A stretch of DNA of 7,730 bases from positions 7,090 to 14,819 of the forward strand of contig JAESQE010000302.1 in NCBI GenBank assembly GCA_016765335.1, in the 5' to 3' direction. The translations under genes were made by a program, and so were the position numbers. Below the pieces are notes generated by a model that saw only the letters and a list, made by a program, of their open reading frames with translations, was not told the DNA's origin and made no database searches. This document shows positions 1 to 6,942 of the stretch, piece after piece. The DNA comes from Planctomycetaceae bacterium. GTDB lineage: Bacteria > Planctomycetota > Planctomycetia > Planctomycetales > Planctomycetaceae. Position 1 is the first letter of the stretch; each line of letters starts with the position of its first letter.

Positions 1-745
1 TGAATGCTGGAATTAAGACCGTGGTATGAATTTCATCGAAGTTTTCCGGCGCCTTCCAATTGGCAGCTGCCTCAGTACCTTCCAGCGGACGTTGATATTC
101 GACAAACATCCAAATTGCATTTTCATTTCCCGTTCGAAAAATCTGATCGCTCATAAACTGGCGAATTGGTAGCAACGCCTGCTCTAACGCGACCTGCAAA
201 CCAGCTTGCTGATCTTCGACCGAATCAAACTCTGCTTCTGAATAGGGACGAATTCCATTTTCGTAAGCCTGCTGCCAAACGGGCCACATCACCATCATTG
301 TCAAAAACATACACAAAGAAAGTAACACCTGATTCGGCGGAAGTTGTTGTGTCCCAAGTGCCTGACGAAGCAGCCCCAACACAATAATAATCCGCACAAA
401 ACAGGTCGTCATAATCATCATCGAAGGAGCAAGCGTGATCAGCGTCATCATAATCATCAGCTTCAATGTTGGCGTCAATCCCTGAGGAGACATCAACCGA
501 TCAGGATCAAGCCCTTGAGGAAACACCGATTCTGTATTATCCAACCCCGAAAATCCAGTGTCTCCTTCGGGTAATGGCAGAATTTTCTGTCCATTATCAC
601 CAACAGGAAATTGAACTTGATTGCCACCTGAAAGTGCTGGCTGAGCCAACGATGTTTGAGGCGAACCGATCACAGCAATCGCTGCAATTCCCAGCAGCAA
701 CCACCGACCCAATGCATACAAACTTTGACTGGGAATTCCATTCAT
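1..745 (-). CDS. fliP: Flagellar export gate protein FliP (3' end missing)
   Basis: FliP is an inner-membrane protein of the flagellar type III export gate, forming the pore with FliQ and FliR. The 248 codons present begin with a probable signal peptide (residues 1-34, hydrophobic core WLLLGIAAIAVIG, likely cleavage after SLA). A polar linker of about 55 residues follows. The FliP core starts near residue 92: LKLMIMMTLITLAPSMMIM, then TTCFVRIIIVLGLLRQALG and the PPNQVLLSL segment, all typical of the family. The visible sequence ends at TTVLIPAF, which corresponds to the family's PAF-x-x-SEL region, so roughly the last 100 residues lie outside the window. The ATG overlaps the fliO stop (ATGA), and GGGAG lies 8 nt upstream, which fixes the start. 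With the missing part the protein would be about 350 residues, longer than E. coli FliP (about 245), mostly through the N-terminal linker. Identity is secure. Confidence 0.95.
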   Translation of the reverse strand, partial: MNGIPSQSLYALGRWLLLGIAAIAVIGSPQTSLAQPALSGGNQVQFPVGDNGQKILPLPEGDTGFSGLDNTESVFPQGLDPDRLMSPQGLTPTLKLMIMMTLITLAPSMMIMTTCFVRIIIVLGLLRQALGTQQLPPNQVLLSLCMFLTMMVMWPVWQQAYENGIRPYSEAEFDSVEDQQAGLQVALEQALLPIRQFMSDQIFRTGNENAIWMFVEYQRPLEGTEAAANWKAPENFDEIHTTVLIPAF

Positions 746-1689
746 GATTGAATCTCCCGTACCTGATCGATCGTTAAGCCGAAATTAGCTAAATCTGGAG
801 CAGGTGGCTGATTATTATCTGCCCGAGTCCGCCTGGTACTTCCTTGTTTTTTTTGTCTCTCTCGATGCTGTTTATCCAGATCAACTTTCTCTGTTTCTCT
901 TTCAGTCTTCGAAAGCAGAAAACTGAAAGAACTTCGGATTGATGTCTCTGTCGGAATGGGCTTGCACTCACCCCGAATACGGTCTATCTCCACAGGGTCC
1001 GTAATTTCAGCCAGAGTTCGCAATCCTTCAAGCGAAGACCCCAAAACAAGTATGCGGTTGCCACAATAGACATAGTGAATAGCATGTTTTTGATCGAGCA
1101 TTTTACGCCCGAGTACTTCAAGCACCGCAGAAGAAAGATTCATCGACCCAATCGGTGTATGCTTTTTTACTAACTTAGAGACAACAAGAATAACAACAAT
1201 AATACCACCCAATACAATTGTTGTTGTCCCGAGCTGCTGAGATGTTGAGCCAAGGCGACGACCTCCCTCGCCATCTCCCTTGGAATTTCCCCGCACCTTT
1301 TCCCCTGGTCGCCTCAAAGGAAGAGCAGGCCTTCTGGTAATGCCTGTTGACTTATTTTTATCATCAAGCCCCTGGGATACATTTCCTGTGTTCACAACAC
1401 CAGGGACCGATCCACCAACTTGCTGATATGTCGCAGGCACGATCACCCCTGAACCTGAAGTCTCTGGAATATACGAACCAGAATGATTGGCTGGAGACTG
1501 TAAACCTTCAGCAGATTGAGTTTTTCCAAATAAGTTTGACTTAGAATATGGAGCATTTTGTCCCTGGGCGCAGCAAGCACTGGCTAGAACCAAGACAAGA
1601 CAAATGCCGTACTGCATCCCTGCCTGATAAAAGTATCTTTTACCAGTAAAGAAAAACAAACGACCAAAAGTTTTTTCCCCGAGACGCAT
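742..1689 (-). CDS. fliO: Flagellar biosynthesis protein FliO
   Basis: FliO is a membrane protein that helps assemble the FliP ring of the export gate. With the chosen ATG it has 315 residues. A signal-like hydrophobic stretch (about 29-43, ICLVLVLASACCAQG) is followed by a low-complexity, presumably periplasmic region. One membrane helix (155-174, TTTIVLGGIIVVILVVSKLV) comes next. The FliO domain (about 177-242) contains LEVLGRKMLDQKHAIHYVYCGNRILVLG, the family pattern of basic/hydrophobic strands. A highly charged tail (about 255-290) follows. The start is uncertain: ATG 1689 is preceded by a G7 run 8 nt away that can serve as the ribosome binding site. Alternatives are ATG 1752, TTG 1767, or ATG 1617, which would give a short signal peptide directly. 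It ends in a 4-bp overlap with fliP, suggesting translational coupling. FliO sequences diverge strongly, so the call rests on topology, the domain pattern and the position before fliP. Confidence 0.88.
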   Translation of the reverse strand: MRLGEKTFGRLFFFTGKRYFYQAGMQYGICLVLVLASACCAQGQNAPYSKSNLFGKTQSAEGLQSPANHSGSYIPETSGSGVIVPATYQQVGGSVPGVVNTGNVSQGLDDKNKSTGITRRPALPLRRPGEKVRGNSKGDGEGGRRLGSTSQQLGTTTIVLGGIIVVILVVSKLVKKHTPIGSMNLSSAVLEVLGRKMLDQKHAIHYVYCGNRILVLGSSLEGLRTLAEITDPVEIDRIRGECKPIPTETSIRSSFSFLLSKTERETEKVDLDKQHRERQKKQGSTRRTRADNNQPPAPDLANFGLTIDQVREIQS

Positions 1690-1697
1690 CCTTGCAT

Positions 1698-1704
1698 CCC
1701 CCCC
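1698..1704 (-). promoter_or_regulatory. G7 run acting as fliO ribosome binding site
   Basis: Seven consecutive G residues on the minus strand end 8 nt before the ATG at 1689. A similar G5 element precedes flgE, so G-rich Shine-Dalgarno-like sites may be normal in this genome. It favours the 1689 start over the upstream in-frame starts at 1752 and 1767, which lack a good site. Confidence 0.4.
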
Positions 1705-1781
1705 AACCTTAAAAGCGATCAACCCCCGTTGATCATAATCGTAATCAAGCATTGCCACACAGTGCAATGCAGCTTTCGATC

Positions 1782-2483
1782 CTACTTCTGCAAATCCTGC
1801 GGAGTAAGAATCTCAGCAACTCGAACACAAAAGTTATCATTCAGAATGAGCACTTCCCCACGCGCAATTAACCGTCCATTAACCAGAATATCAACGGGAT
1901 CCCCTGCAAGTTTATCGAGAGGAACAACGCTACCAGCAGATAACGCAACGACTTCTTCAATCATCAATTCGGTTCGACCGAGTTCAATTCTCAAATCCAG
2001 CTCAACATCCTGCAACATCGATAGACCTGAACGGTCACCGCTTGAGGCAGAAAGAGCCAAGTCATCCAGCGTCAAAGGAGAAGCTCCGGTTACATCCCGA
2101 GTCATCCCTGGCCCTGACCCAAAATCTGGAGCAATTGCAGCTGCCAAATCTGCTTCCGCTTGACTAATCAGACGCTCTGCTGCTCCGCCAACTGCTGGCG
2201 GAGGCGGAGTGATAGACGCACCGGCCCCCTGCCCGAGCAAAGAGGCGATATCAGAAGGATCCAGAAGATCAGGGCCGCCTGGACTTGGCACCCCTTCGGT
2301 TGCAGGACCTTGATTCAACAGAGATTCGATATCAGAGGGATCCAGTAGATCAGGACCACCTGTTGCATCTGGAGCAGCAGCCTCCGGCTCTGGAGTCTCA
2401 TCTGAAGCTGGACCAGCAGCCCCTGCTTGATTCAGCAAGGCCTCGATATCATTTGGATCCAATAGATCGTCGTCACTGCCCAC
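1782..2483 (-). CDS. fliN: Flagellar motor switch protein FliN with FliM-like N-terminal repeats
   Basis: FliN forms the lower part of the cytoplasmic C-ring and takes part in export and rotational switching. The last 80 or so residues (about 154-233) are a clear SpoA/FliN domain: [17 protein letters not shown], then [20 protein letters not shown], then [22 protein letters not shown]. At 233 residues it is much longer than E. coli FliN (137). The extra N-terminal part holds three copies of DLLDPxDIxxLLxQ at residues 6-19, 45-58 and 72-85, and a weak fourth ([10 protein letters not shown], 104-113), joined by Gly/Pro/Ala/Glu linkers. These resemble the LSQxEIDALL CheY-binding motif at the N-terminus of FliM and FliY. 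There is no CheC-like domain, so it is not a full FliY. The start is GTG (2483), with only a weak GGA upstream; the next upstream in-frame stop leaves little room for extension. fliL lies 68 bp upstream, and no fliM is present between them. Confidence 0.92.
   Translation of the reverse strand: MGSDDDLLDPNDIEALLNQAGAAGPASDETPEPEAAAPDATGGPDLLDPSDIESLLNQGPATEGVPSPGGPDLLDPSDIASLLGQGAGASITPPPPAVGGAAERLISQAEADLAAAIAPDFGSGPGMTRDVTGASPLTLDDLALSASSGDRSGLSMLQDVELDLRIELGRTELMIEEVVALSAGSVVPLDKLAGDPVDILVNGRLIARGEVLILNDNFCVRVAEILTPQDLQK
2229..2468 (-). repeat. Three direct repeats in fliN encoding FliM-like motifs
   Basis: The units cover 2427-2468, 2310-2351 and 2229-2270. The second and third are nearly identical at DNA level over about 36 bp (2328-2363 and 2247-2282, 81 bp apart), differing mainly at single bases. 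The first is 117 bp from the second and more diverged. The two closest copies look like a recent in-frame duplication, while conservation of the first shows the motif itself is kept. Confidence 0.8.
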
Positions 2484-2551
2484 GTCGGTATCCAGTTTAA
2501 GCTAAAGGAAAAATTTGTAATCAAAAAAACGAATATTTTACAACAATGCAA

Positions 2552-3100
2552 TCATTGTTCCGTTTTTCGCCATCCTCCAATAATCACAGAGGTGACGAAA
2601 CTTTGATTTAGAATTTTATTTATTTCTTCCTTAATCTGCCGTTTAATTGTGCTCAAGTAGGGATCATTCAGTTCTTCAGCCCCAGCATTTCTAATAATCG
2701 TAACGACTGCTTCCTCAATACGATTCAGGCGATTTTTCTTCGCTTCAGTAAATTGCTCGCTGAGATTCTCAGGAACATCCACACACAACTTAAAAGTCAC
2801 ATGAATTGACTGCCCCTGAGACGCCAAGCTATTCGTGCAATTAAACGGGTCAACGAACTTCATCTCCTTGAGATTCGTCTCCTCAAGATCTTCACCGTTG
2901 AGAATCGATTCATCCTCTGGATCTATCTCCGATCCATCCGATGGAGCGAATACGTAGATAATTAACGCAAACTGGGCAATAATCACCAAGAGCACCAAAC
3001 CAGCAATAGCAGCTAATTTTAGCCAGAAACTGACAGGTTTTTTTTCACCTTCGGCTTCTTCAACTTCTTGTACTTCTTCCTCAGGGGCATCTGTAGCCAT
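2552..3100 (-). CDS. fliL: Flagellar basal body-associated protein FliL
   Basis: FliL is a single-pass inner-membrane protein that surrounds or supports the stator units and increases motor torque. The 182-residue protein has an acidic cytoplasmic N-terminus (1-20), one membrane helix (about 25-52, FWLKLAAIAGLVLLVIIAQFALIIYVF), an acidic linker (53-80) and a periplasmic domain (about 82-182). The C-terminal part, with RLNRIEEAVVTIIRN and IKRQIKEEINKIL helices followed by a short strand, fits the FliL fold. Sequence similarity in this family is low, so topology and position right after motB carry much of the call. Two cysteines (88 and 106) lie on the periplasmic side and could form a disulfide, which is unusual but unproven. 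The ATG is confirmed by a very good AAGGAGG 7 nt upstream. Confidence 0.88.
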   Translation of the reverse strand: MATDAPEEEVQEVEEAEGEKKPVSFWLKLAAIAGLVLLVIIAQFALIIYVFAPSDGSEIDPEDESILNGEDLEETNLKEMKFVDPFNCTNSLASQGQSIHVTFKLCVDVPENLSEQFTEAKKNRLNRIEEAVVTIIRNAGAEELNDPYLSTIKRQIKEEINKILNQSFVTSVIIGGWRKTEQ

Positions 3101-3107
3101 AAGACAT

Positions 3108-3114
3108 CCTCCTT
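3108..3114 (-). promoter_or_regulatory. Strong ribosome binding site of fliL
   Basis: AAGGAGG on the minus strand, 7 nt before the fliL ATG, is the best Shine-Dalgarno match in the window. The other genes here have partial or G-rich sites. It follows a 147-bp gap, so fliL is translated independently of motB. Confidence 0.8.
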
Positions 3115-3247
3115 GATGTCAGAATTTCAGACAATACACCAGTGCAACTTCACTCAATTCATGAAGAAAACCAACACAAACAGAGCCTATTCAATGCACA
3201 CTACCCATTTTCACGTAAAGTGAGTTTTAAATGGTGAATATCAGGGA

Positions 3248-3952
3248 TTATATCGCGTCTATCAAAAACACGTCAACCCGATGATTTTGAGATTGCTGAT
3301 TTGCATCTTTTGTCATTAGCCTCTGCTCGGTATCTCCGGCAGCTCCCACGATGATTCTAGCCTGTGGAATTTTCTTCTTGGCGACAAAATAATCAGCGAC
3401 TGCCCGTGCGCGGGCATAAGAAAGTTCGAACTGATCTCGATATAAGCTTCCCGGTGGAAGCGGCTCTGGAGAACTATGCCCGCAGATAGAAATAATATTC
3501 GGTCGATGCCGAATAATGTCTGCCAGGATATCAAGATTCCCTAGAATCTCATCATTCAATTCTGCACTGAATTCCTTAACCATGGTCGGACCACCAATCG
3601 TAACAACTACGCCATGATTGATCCGCTTGACTGTGCCATGTTTTCCGAGATTTCCCTTGGAATCCTTACTCCTTTTTTTGACTCCTGCCTCGGATCTTAT
3701 TCCTCTAGAATTCATTTTACTGTAATAGCTGTTTGTCTGCATCGAAGGCCCGGGCACGCCACTATTATTTTCAGAATGGCTACCAAACCTTTCTTCGAAA
3801 GAATCGAGCATCGAACGCAATTGGCCTTCTTGTTTTGTTTCGCTCAAGGAAACCAGCATAATAAAGAAGGTCAGCAGCAGCGACATCATGTCACCATAAG
3901 TAACAACCCACTCGGGCACACCAGGCGGCTTATCATCTTCGATTTCCGCCAC
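3248..3952 (-). CDS. motB: Flagellar motor stator protein MotB
   Basis: MotB is the peptidoglycan-anchored stator subunit that couples ion flow to rotation together with MotA. The 234-residue protein has a short cytoplasmic N-terminus and one membrane helix (about 15-37, WVVTYGDMMSLLLTFFIMLVSLS). This holds the ion-binding aspartate D21, equivalent to D32 of E. coli. A variable, polar linker (about 40-105) precedes the OmpA-like peptidoglycan-binding domain (about 115-234), seen in ISICGHSSPEP, ELSYARARAVADYFV and QNHRVDVFL. The start is GTG, supported by GAGG 7 nt upstream. motA lies 80 bp upstream, as expected for a stator pair. The sequence does not show securely whether the ion is H+ or Na+. 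No damage is visible. Confidence 0.97.
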   Translation of the reverse strand: MAEIEDDKPPGVPEWVVTYGDMMSLLLTFFIMLVSLSETKQEGQLRSMLDSFEERFGSHSENNSGVPGPSMQTNSYYSKMNSRGIRSEAGVKKRSKDSKGNLGKHGTVKRINHGVVVTIGGPTMVKEFSAELNDEILGNLDILADIIRHRPNIISICGHSSPEPLPPGSLYRDQFELSYARARAVADYFVAKKKIPQARIIVGAAGDTEQRLMTKDANQQSQNHRVDVFLIDAI

Positions 3953-3959
3953 TTAAGTA

Positions 3960-3963
3960 CCTC
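3960..3963 (-). promoter_or_regulatory. Ribosome binding site deciding the GTG start of motB
   Basis: GAGG on the minus strand lies 7 nt before GTG 3952. It places the conserved TM segment about 15 residues from the N-terminus, as expected for MotB, and justifies the non-ATG start. Confidence 0.6.
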
Positions 3964-4032
3964 GTAATATTTCTCTGCACGTTAATCGACAAAGGGCCTT
4001 CGGGACGAACTCAGCACATTCTTGTAGCCAGA

Positions 4033-4812
4033 CTAAGCTGCTTCCCCGTCTTTGGTTTCCCGTAGATGTTCTGGGAGGAAGGCATTCAATTTTTGCTCTA
4101 ACATGCGTGGGTTGTCTCCATCCTGAATCGATAGAATCCCTCTTACAATCACTTCCCGGACTTCCATTTCTCGCTTTGTGTAATAACCAAGCTTGTCAGC
4201 AAAAGGCAAAAAGATAATGTTTGAAATCATCGCACCGTACAACGTGGTAATTAACGCCACGGCCATCCCGGGACCAATAGCAGCTGGGTCATCCATATTC
4301 CCCAACATAATAATCAAACCCATTAAAGTCCCGATCATTCCGAAAGCCGGAGCATAACGCCCTCCGGTTTCCATCAATGATTTCCCGACTTTGTGCCGAG
4401 ACGAGATCGCTTCCATCTCCGTTCTTAACACAGCCTCCATCAACTCGGCATCGGTTCCATCAACAGCCATCTGAATACCGAGCAATATAAAGGGGTCTTC
4501 AATTTCTTCTGTTTTACCTTCCAGAGCCAGAATCCCATCCCGTCTTGCAATTTCAGAGAATTCTACCAACTGCTTAATGACCGGGGCTAAGTTTTTCTCT
4601 TTCGGAAAAACGACTTTCATCGTGACTTTGGGAATAAGAAGGAGCGCCCCGAGAGGAAAAGCAATACAGATCGCTGCGAGTGCTCCCCCGATAACCACAG
4701 AAGCAGAAGCCGCATCCCAAAAGGCTAAAAAGTTACCACCGGGCGCAAGCATGACAGCGAGCGCAAGTAGCCCGAACGCCATCACAACGCCGCCAATAGT
4801 TGCCTTATCCAT
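4033..4812 (-). CDS. motA: Flagellar motor stator protein MotA
   Basis: MotA is the four-helix stator subunit that surrounds MotB and pushes on FliG. The 259-residue protein has two N-terminal helices (about 5-23 and 32-60), a cytoplasmic loop, and two further helices (about 155-175 and 183-205). The conserved charged residues of the loop are present (R90/R91 and E98 in ARRDGILALEG). So are the two functional prolines, P155 in RYAPAFGMIGTLMGLI and P203 in IIFLPFADKL, corresponding to P173 and P222 of E. coli. The ATG start fits the family N-terminus; the best upstream purine stretch, AAGGA, is somewhat far (about 11 nt). It follows flbD by 91 bp and precedes motB by 80 bp. It is shorter than E. 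coli MotA (295) and closer to the PomA/Firmicute length class. Confidence 0.97.
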   Translation of the reverse strand: MDKATIGGVVMAFGLLALAVMLAPGGNFLAFWDAASASVVIGGALAAICIAFPLGALLLIPKVTMKVVFPKEKNLAPVIKQLVEFSEIARRDGILALEGKTEEIEDPFILLGIQMAVDGTDAELMEAVLRTEMEAISSRHKVGKSLMETGGRYAPAFGMIGTLMGLIIMLGNMDDPAAIGPGMAVALITTLYGAMISNIIFLPFADKLGYYTKREMEVREVIVRGILSIQDGDNPRMLEQKLNAFLPEHLRETKDGEAA

Positions 4813-4903
4813 AACCAGAAAAATCCTTGAGGAAAATCTATCTCATCATCCGCTATAATTCGCCCGATATCTACGCTTGAATAAATCAACTCAGACAACA
4901 TCA

Positions 4904-5101
4904 CTAAGACAATACCGGAATTGTTCGTATTGTCCTGGAGTAATTCACACTTTTCTGGATGACATCATCAACACTTTCCTGCACAATCACTCGATCATCA
5001 GTGGTTAACGTAATGAACGTATCTGGGCGAGATTCGATGTAACGAATCAGCTCTGCATTGAGAACAAATTGCTCCCCGTTTAGTCTTGTCAGTTTAATCA
5101 T
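4904..5101 (-). CDS. flbD: Small flagellar protein FlbD/SwrD
   Basis: This 65-residue protein belongs to the small FlbD family (unrelated to the Caulobacter regulator of the same name). The family signature is visible throughout: MIKLTRLNGEQFVLNAELIRYIE, then PDTFITLTTDDRVIVQESVDDVI. The Bacillus subtilis member, SwrD (YlzI), raises flagellar motor power. Placement here directly before motA and motB agrees with a role in stator function, though the mechanism is not visible. A GTG five codons upstream (5116) would add MREQA. The ATG at 5101 is preferred because it matches the usual MIKLTRLNG start, and GAGAGAACAGG lies just upstream. flgE ends 54 bp before this ATG. No membrane segment or signal peptide is present, so it is presumably cytoplasmic. 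Confidence 0.92.
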   Translation of the reverse strand: MIKLTRLNGEQFVLNAELIRYIESRPDTFITLTTDDRVIVQESVDDVIQKSVNYSRTIRTIPVLS

Positions 5102-5155
5102 CGCCTGTTCTCTCACGCCTTTTCAAACTGCACACTTCAGAAACCTACACCGCTG

Positions 5156-6871
5156 TTATCGGCCTAGGACCAACAGTTCATCAATCAGTTGTTGTACCGA
5201 AGAAATCACTCGGGCATTACCTCGGTAGTTAGTCGAGGCAATAATCAGGTCCACCAGATTTCGTCCAATATCTGTGTTCGATAATTCGACTGCACCAGCT
5301 CGAATCGTTCCTGCACCAAAGTTACCAGGGGTGACCAAAAACGGAGGGCCAGAACTTACCCCTTCCAGGAAGGTTGTATCTCCGTTTTCCAACAATCCTT
5401 GAGAGTTGGAAAATCTCGCCAGAGTCACTTGCCCCATCGTTCGAATAATCCCGTTATCAAAAATGCCGTTAATCACACCCGATTCATCAAGCACAAACCG
5501 CGACAATGTCCCAGGGCTTGAACCATCCTGAGTCTGCAAAGTCATCGCAGAAGAAGCACTCCCCGAAATTCCGGAAAGATTCGAGAAATCGATCGTTAAC
5601 TGCATATTGGAAGCTGCGGTATCTGCTCGATCCACCTGAAATTGATCGGTTTTCCCAGATGCAATTACTCCTTGACTATCGAAAACAAAACTTCCACTTC
5701 CCAGGACAATATCTGCATCGCTGTCATCGCTACTTTCAGCAAAATACCGAAACGTTGAAGATGTCCCATCTCGTGATTCCAAATAAGAAGTCAATTTAAT
5801 GTTGACTTCCTGCCCTAATGAATCAAACACGATAAAGTCGGTAATTGCACTTTCACCATCTGCTGCCTGCGTTTCAGTCATTGCAAAATCAATGGTACTT
5901 GTTGTCGTGCCATTATTTAATACTAAATCACCAAGTGTGATATTGATGTCGTTAATATCTCCCCGGTTCCCAATCACTTCGATTCTCCCAAGAGTATTAA
6001 GAAAGACTCCAGGATCAATGCCTCCTTCTTGAGGAATTGTAAGCCCGCCATCACTATGAATTCCTAAAGTGTTGTCCATCATCGCAAGCAATTCACTTAA
6101 CTGAGTACCAGCAGTAACAGTTAGCGACTGTCCATCGAGCAACCGCCCTCCTTTTCGCGGTGTAAACGTAATGACATCATTAACACTAAATAATGCCGGG
6201 TCACCTACCAACGAACTATCTTTAAACAGACTGGTCAACAAAGTTGCCCCGCTCGCAATCCCGGCCCCTCCTGCTGTCGTTACAAAAGCATCATCAGTAA
6301 TCAGTTTTGTCCCCTGGGTCGCAACATCTCCGGTGGAATACAACGCCCCACCCATTGCAATATTTCGTGTTTGCTGTGCGACAACCAAATCACCAACAGG
6401 AATCGTGATATCTGCCAGCTGCGTGGTCACCAGGTTAAAGTCTTCATCCACACCATAGCCTTGCACTCGCAAGCCATTGGCAGCAGTCAAAATATCTTCA
6501 CTATTGAGGTTGAAGTTTCCTGCACGAGTATAGACGTTACCATCTCGCCCATTGAGAATAAAAAAACCATCTCCTTGGATCGCAAGATCCGATGGATTCT
6601 TTGAATTCGTAATACTTCCCTGCGAAAAGTCTTTAATAATTGCAGCTGTCGTGGCCCCTAAACCAATTTGCCTCGGGTTAGTACCACCATCATTTGCAGT
6701 CGGTCGGGAACCAACAGATAATGTTCGCGACAACTGTGTTTGAAACAGAACCCTCGAACTTTTGTAACCATTGGTTCCAGCATTGGCAATGTTGTTACCA
6801 AGAACATCAATGGTCTGCTCGTTCAAAGCCAATCCATTGAGCGAAGTCGTTAGCGCAGATGTTAAACCCAT
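5156..6871 (-). CDS. flgE: Flagellar hook protein FlgE
   Basis: FlgE polymerises outside the cell into the curved hook joining rod and filament, and is exported by the flagellar type III system. It has 571 residues. The N-terminal rod-type domain (1-40) contains the hallmark LGNNIANAGTNGYK (about 24-37). The DLAIQGDGFFIL strand (95-106) and YTRAGNFNLN (114-123) of the FlgE/F/G fold follow. The C-terminal coiled-coil segment (528-571) reads ELSNTDIGRNLVDLI and NARVISSVQQLIDELL. The middle (about 150-480) is long and variable, holding the surface domains, so the protein exceeds E. coli FlgE (402). There is no cysteine, so the Cys-based lysinoalanine cross-linking known from spirochaete hooks is not possible. 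The ATG has a GGGGGA site 4 nt upstream, which is rather close. Its leader lies in an inverted-repeat-rich gap. Confidence 0.97.
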   Translation of the reverse strand: MGLTSALTTSLNGLALNEQTIDVLGNNIANAGTNGYKSSRVLFQTQLSRTLSVGSRPTANDGGTNPRQIGLGATTAAIIKDFSQGSITNSKNPSDLAIQGDGFFILNGRDGNVYTRAGNFNLNSEDILTAANGLRVQGYGVDEDFNLVTTQLADITIPVGDLVVAQQTRNIAMGGALYSTGDVATQGTKLITDDAFVTTAGGAGIASGATLLTSLFKDSSLVGDPALFSVNDVITFTPRKGGRLLDGQSLTVTAGTQLSELLAMMDNTLGIHSDGGLTIPQEGGIDPGVFLNTLGRIEVIGNRGDINDINITLGDLVLNNGTTTSTIDFAMTETQAADGESAITDFIVFDSLGQEVNIKLTSYLESRDGTSSTFRYFAESSDDSDADIVLGSGSFVFDSQGVIASGKTDQFQVDRADTAASNMQLTIDFSNLSGISGSASSAMTLQTQDGSSPGTLSRFVLDESGVINGIFDNGIIRTMGQVTLARFSNSQGLLENGDTTFLEGVSSGPPFLVTPGNFGAGTIRAGAVELSNTDIGRNLVDLIIASTNYRGNARVISSVQQLIDELLVLGR

Positions 6872-6881
6872 GTCATCCCCC

Positions 6882-6937
6882 AGACAGTTAATCGTCCATG
6901 ACGAACGCTTGATGCTTACATCAAACGTTCGCTGTCT
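6882..6937 (-). promoter_or_regulatory. Long hairpin directly upstream of the flgE ribosome binding site
   Basis: In the minus-strand RNA, CGAACGTTTGAT (6931-6920) pairs with ATCAAGCGTTCG (6913-6902), giving 12 consecutive pairs including one G-U, closed by a 6-nt loop. A further 6-bp helix, AGACAG (6937-6932) with CTGTCT (6887-6882), continues the 5' arm without a gap and leaves a 14-nt bulge on the 3' side. The base of this helix touches the GGGGGA site (6881-6876) of flgE. There is no T-run after it, so it is not an ordinary terminator. It could govern mRNA stability or ribosome access, or the palindrome could be a protein-binding site on DNA. Confidence 0.5.
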
Positions 6938-6942
6938 TTAGT

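Noticed and set aside
166..747. Plus-strand reading frames over the fliP region
   Set aside because: They are antisense to a clear fliP with signal peptide and conserved core, and their products are low-complexity with no recognisable domain.
1729..2163. 144-codon plus-strand reading frame opposite fliN
   Set aside because: It mirrors the SpoA-domain codons of fliN, is Ser/Arg-rich as expected of an antisense frame, and shows no family resemblance.
3101..3247. Promoter in the 147-bp gap before fliL
   Set aside because: Only a small TCAC/GTGA inverted repeat (3211-3223) and the fliL ribosome site are visible; no -35/-10, sigma-28 or sigma-54 pattern was convincing.
3614..3967. 117-codon plus-strand reading frame opposite motB
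   Set aside because: It is antisense to the MotB membrane segment and linker, with no domain and no good ribosome site.
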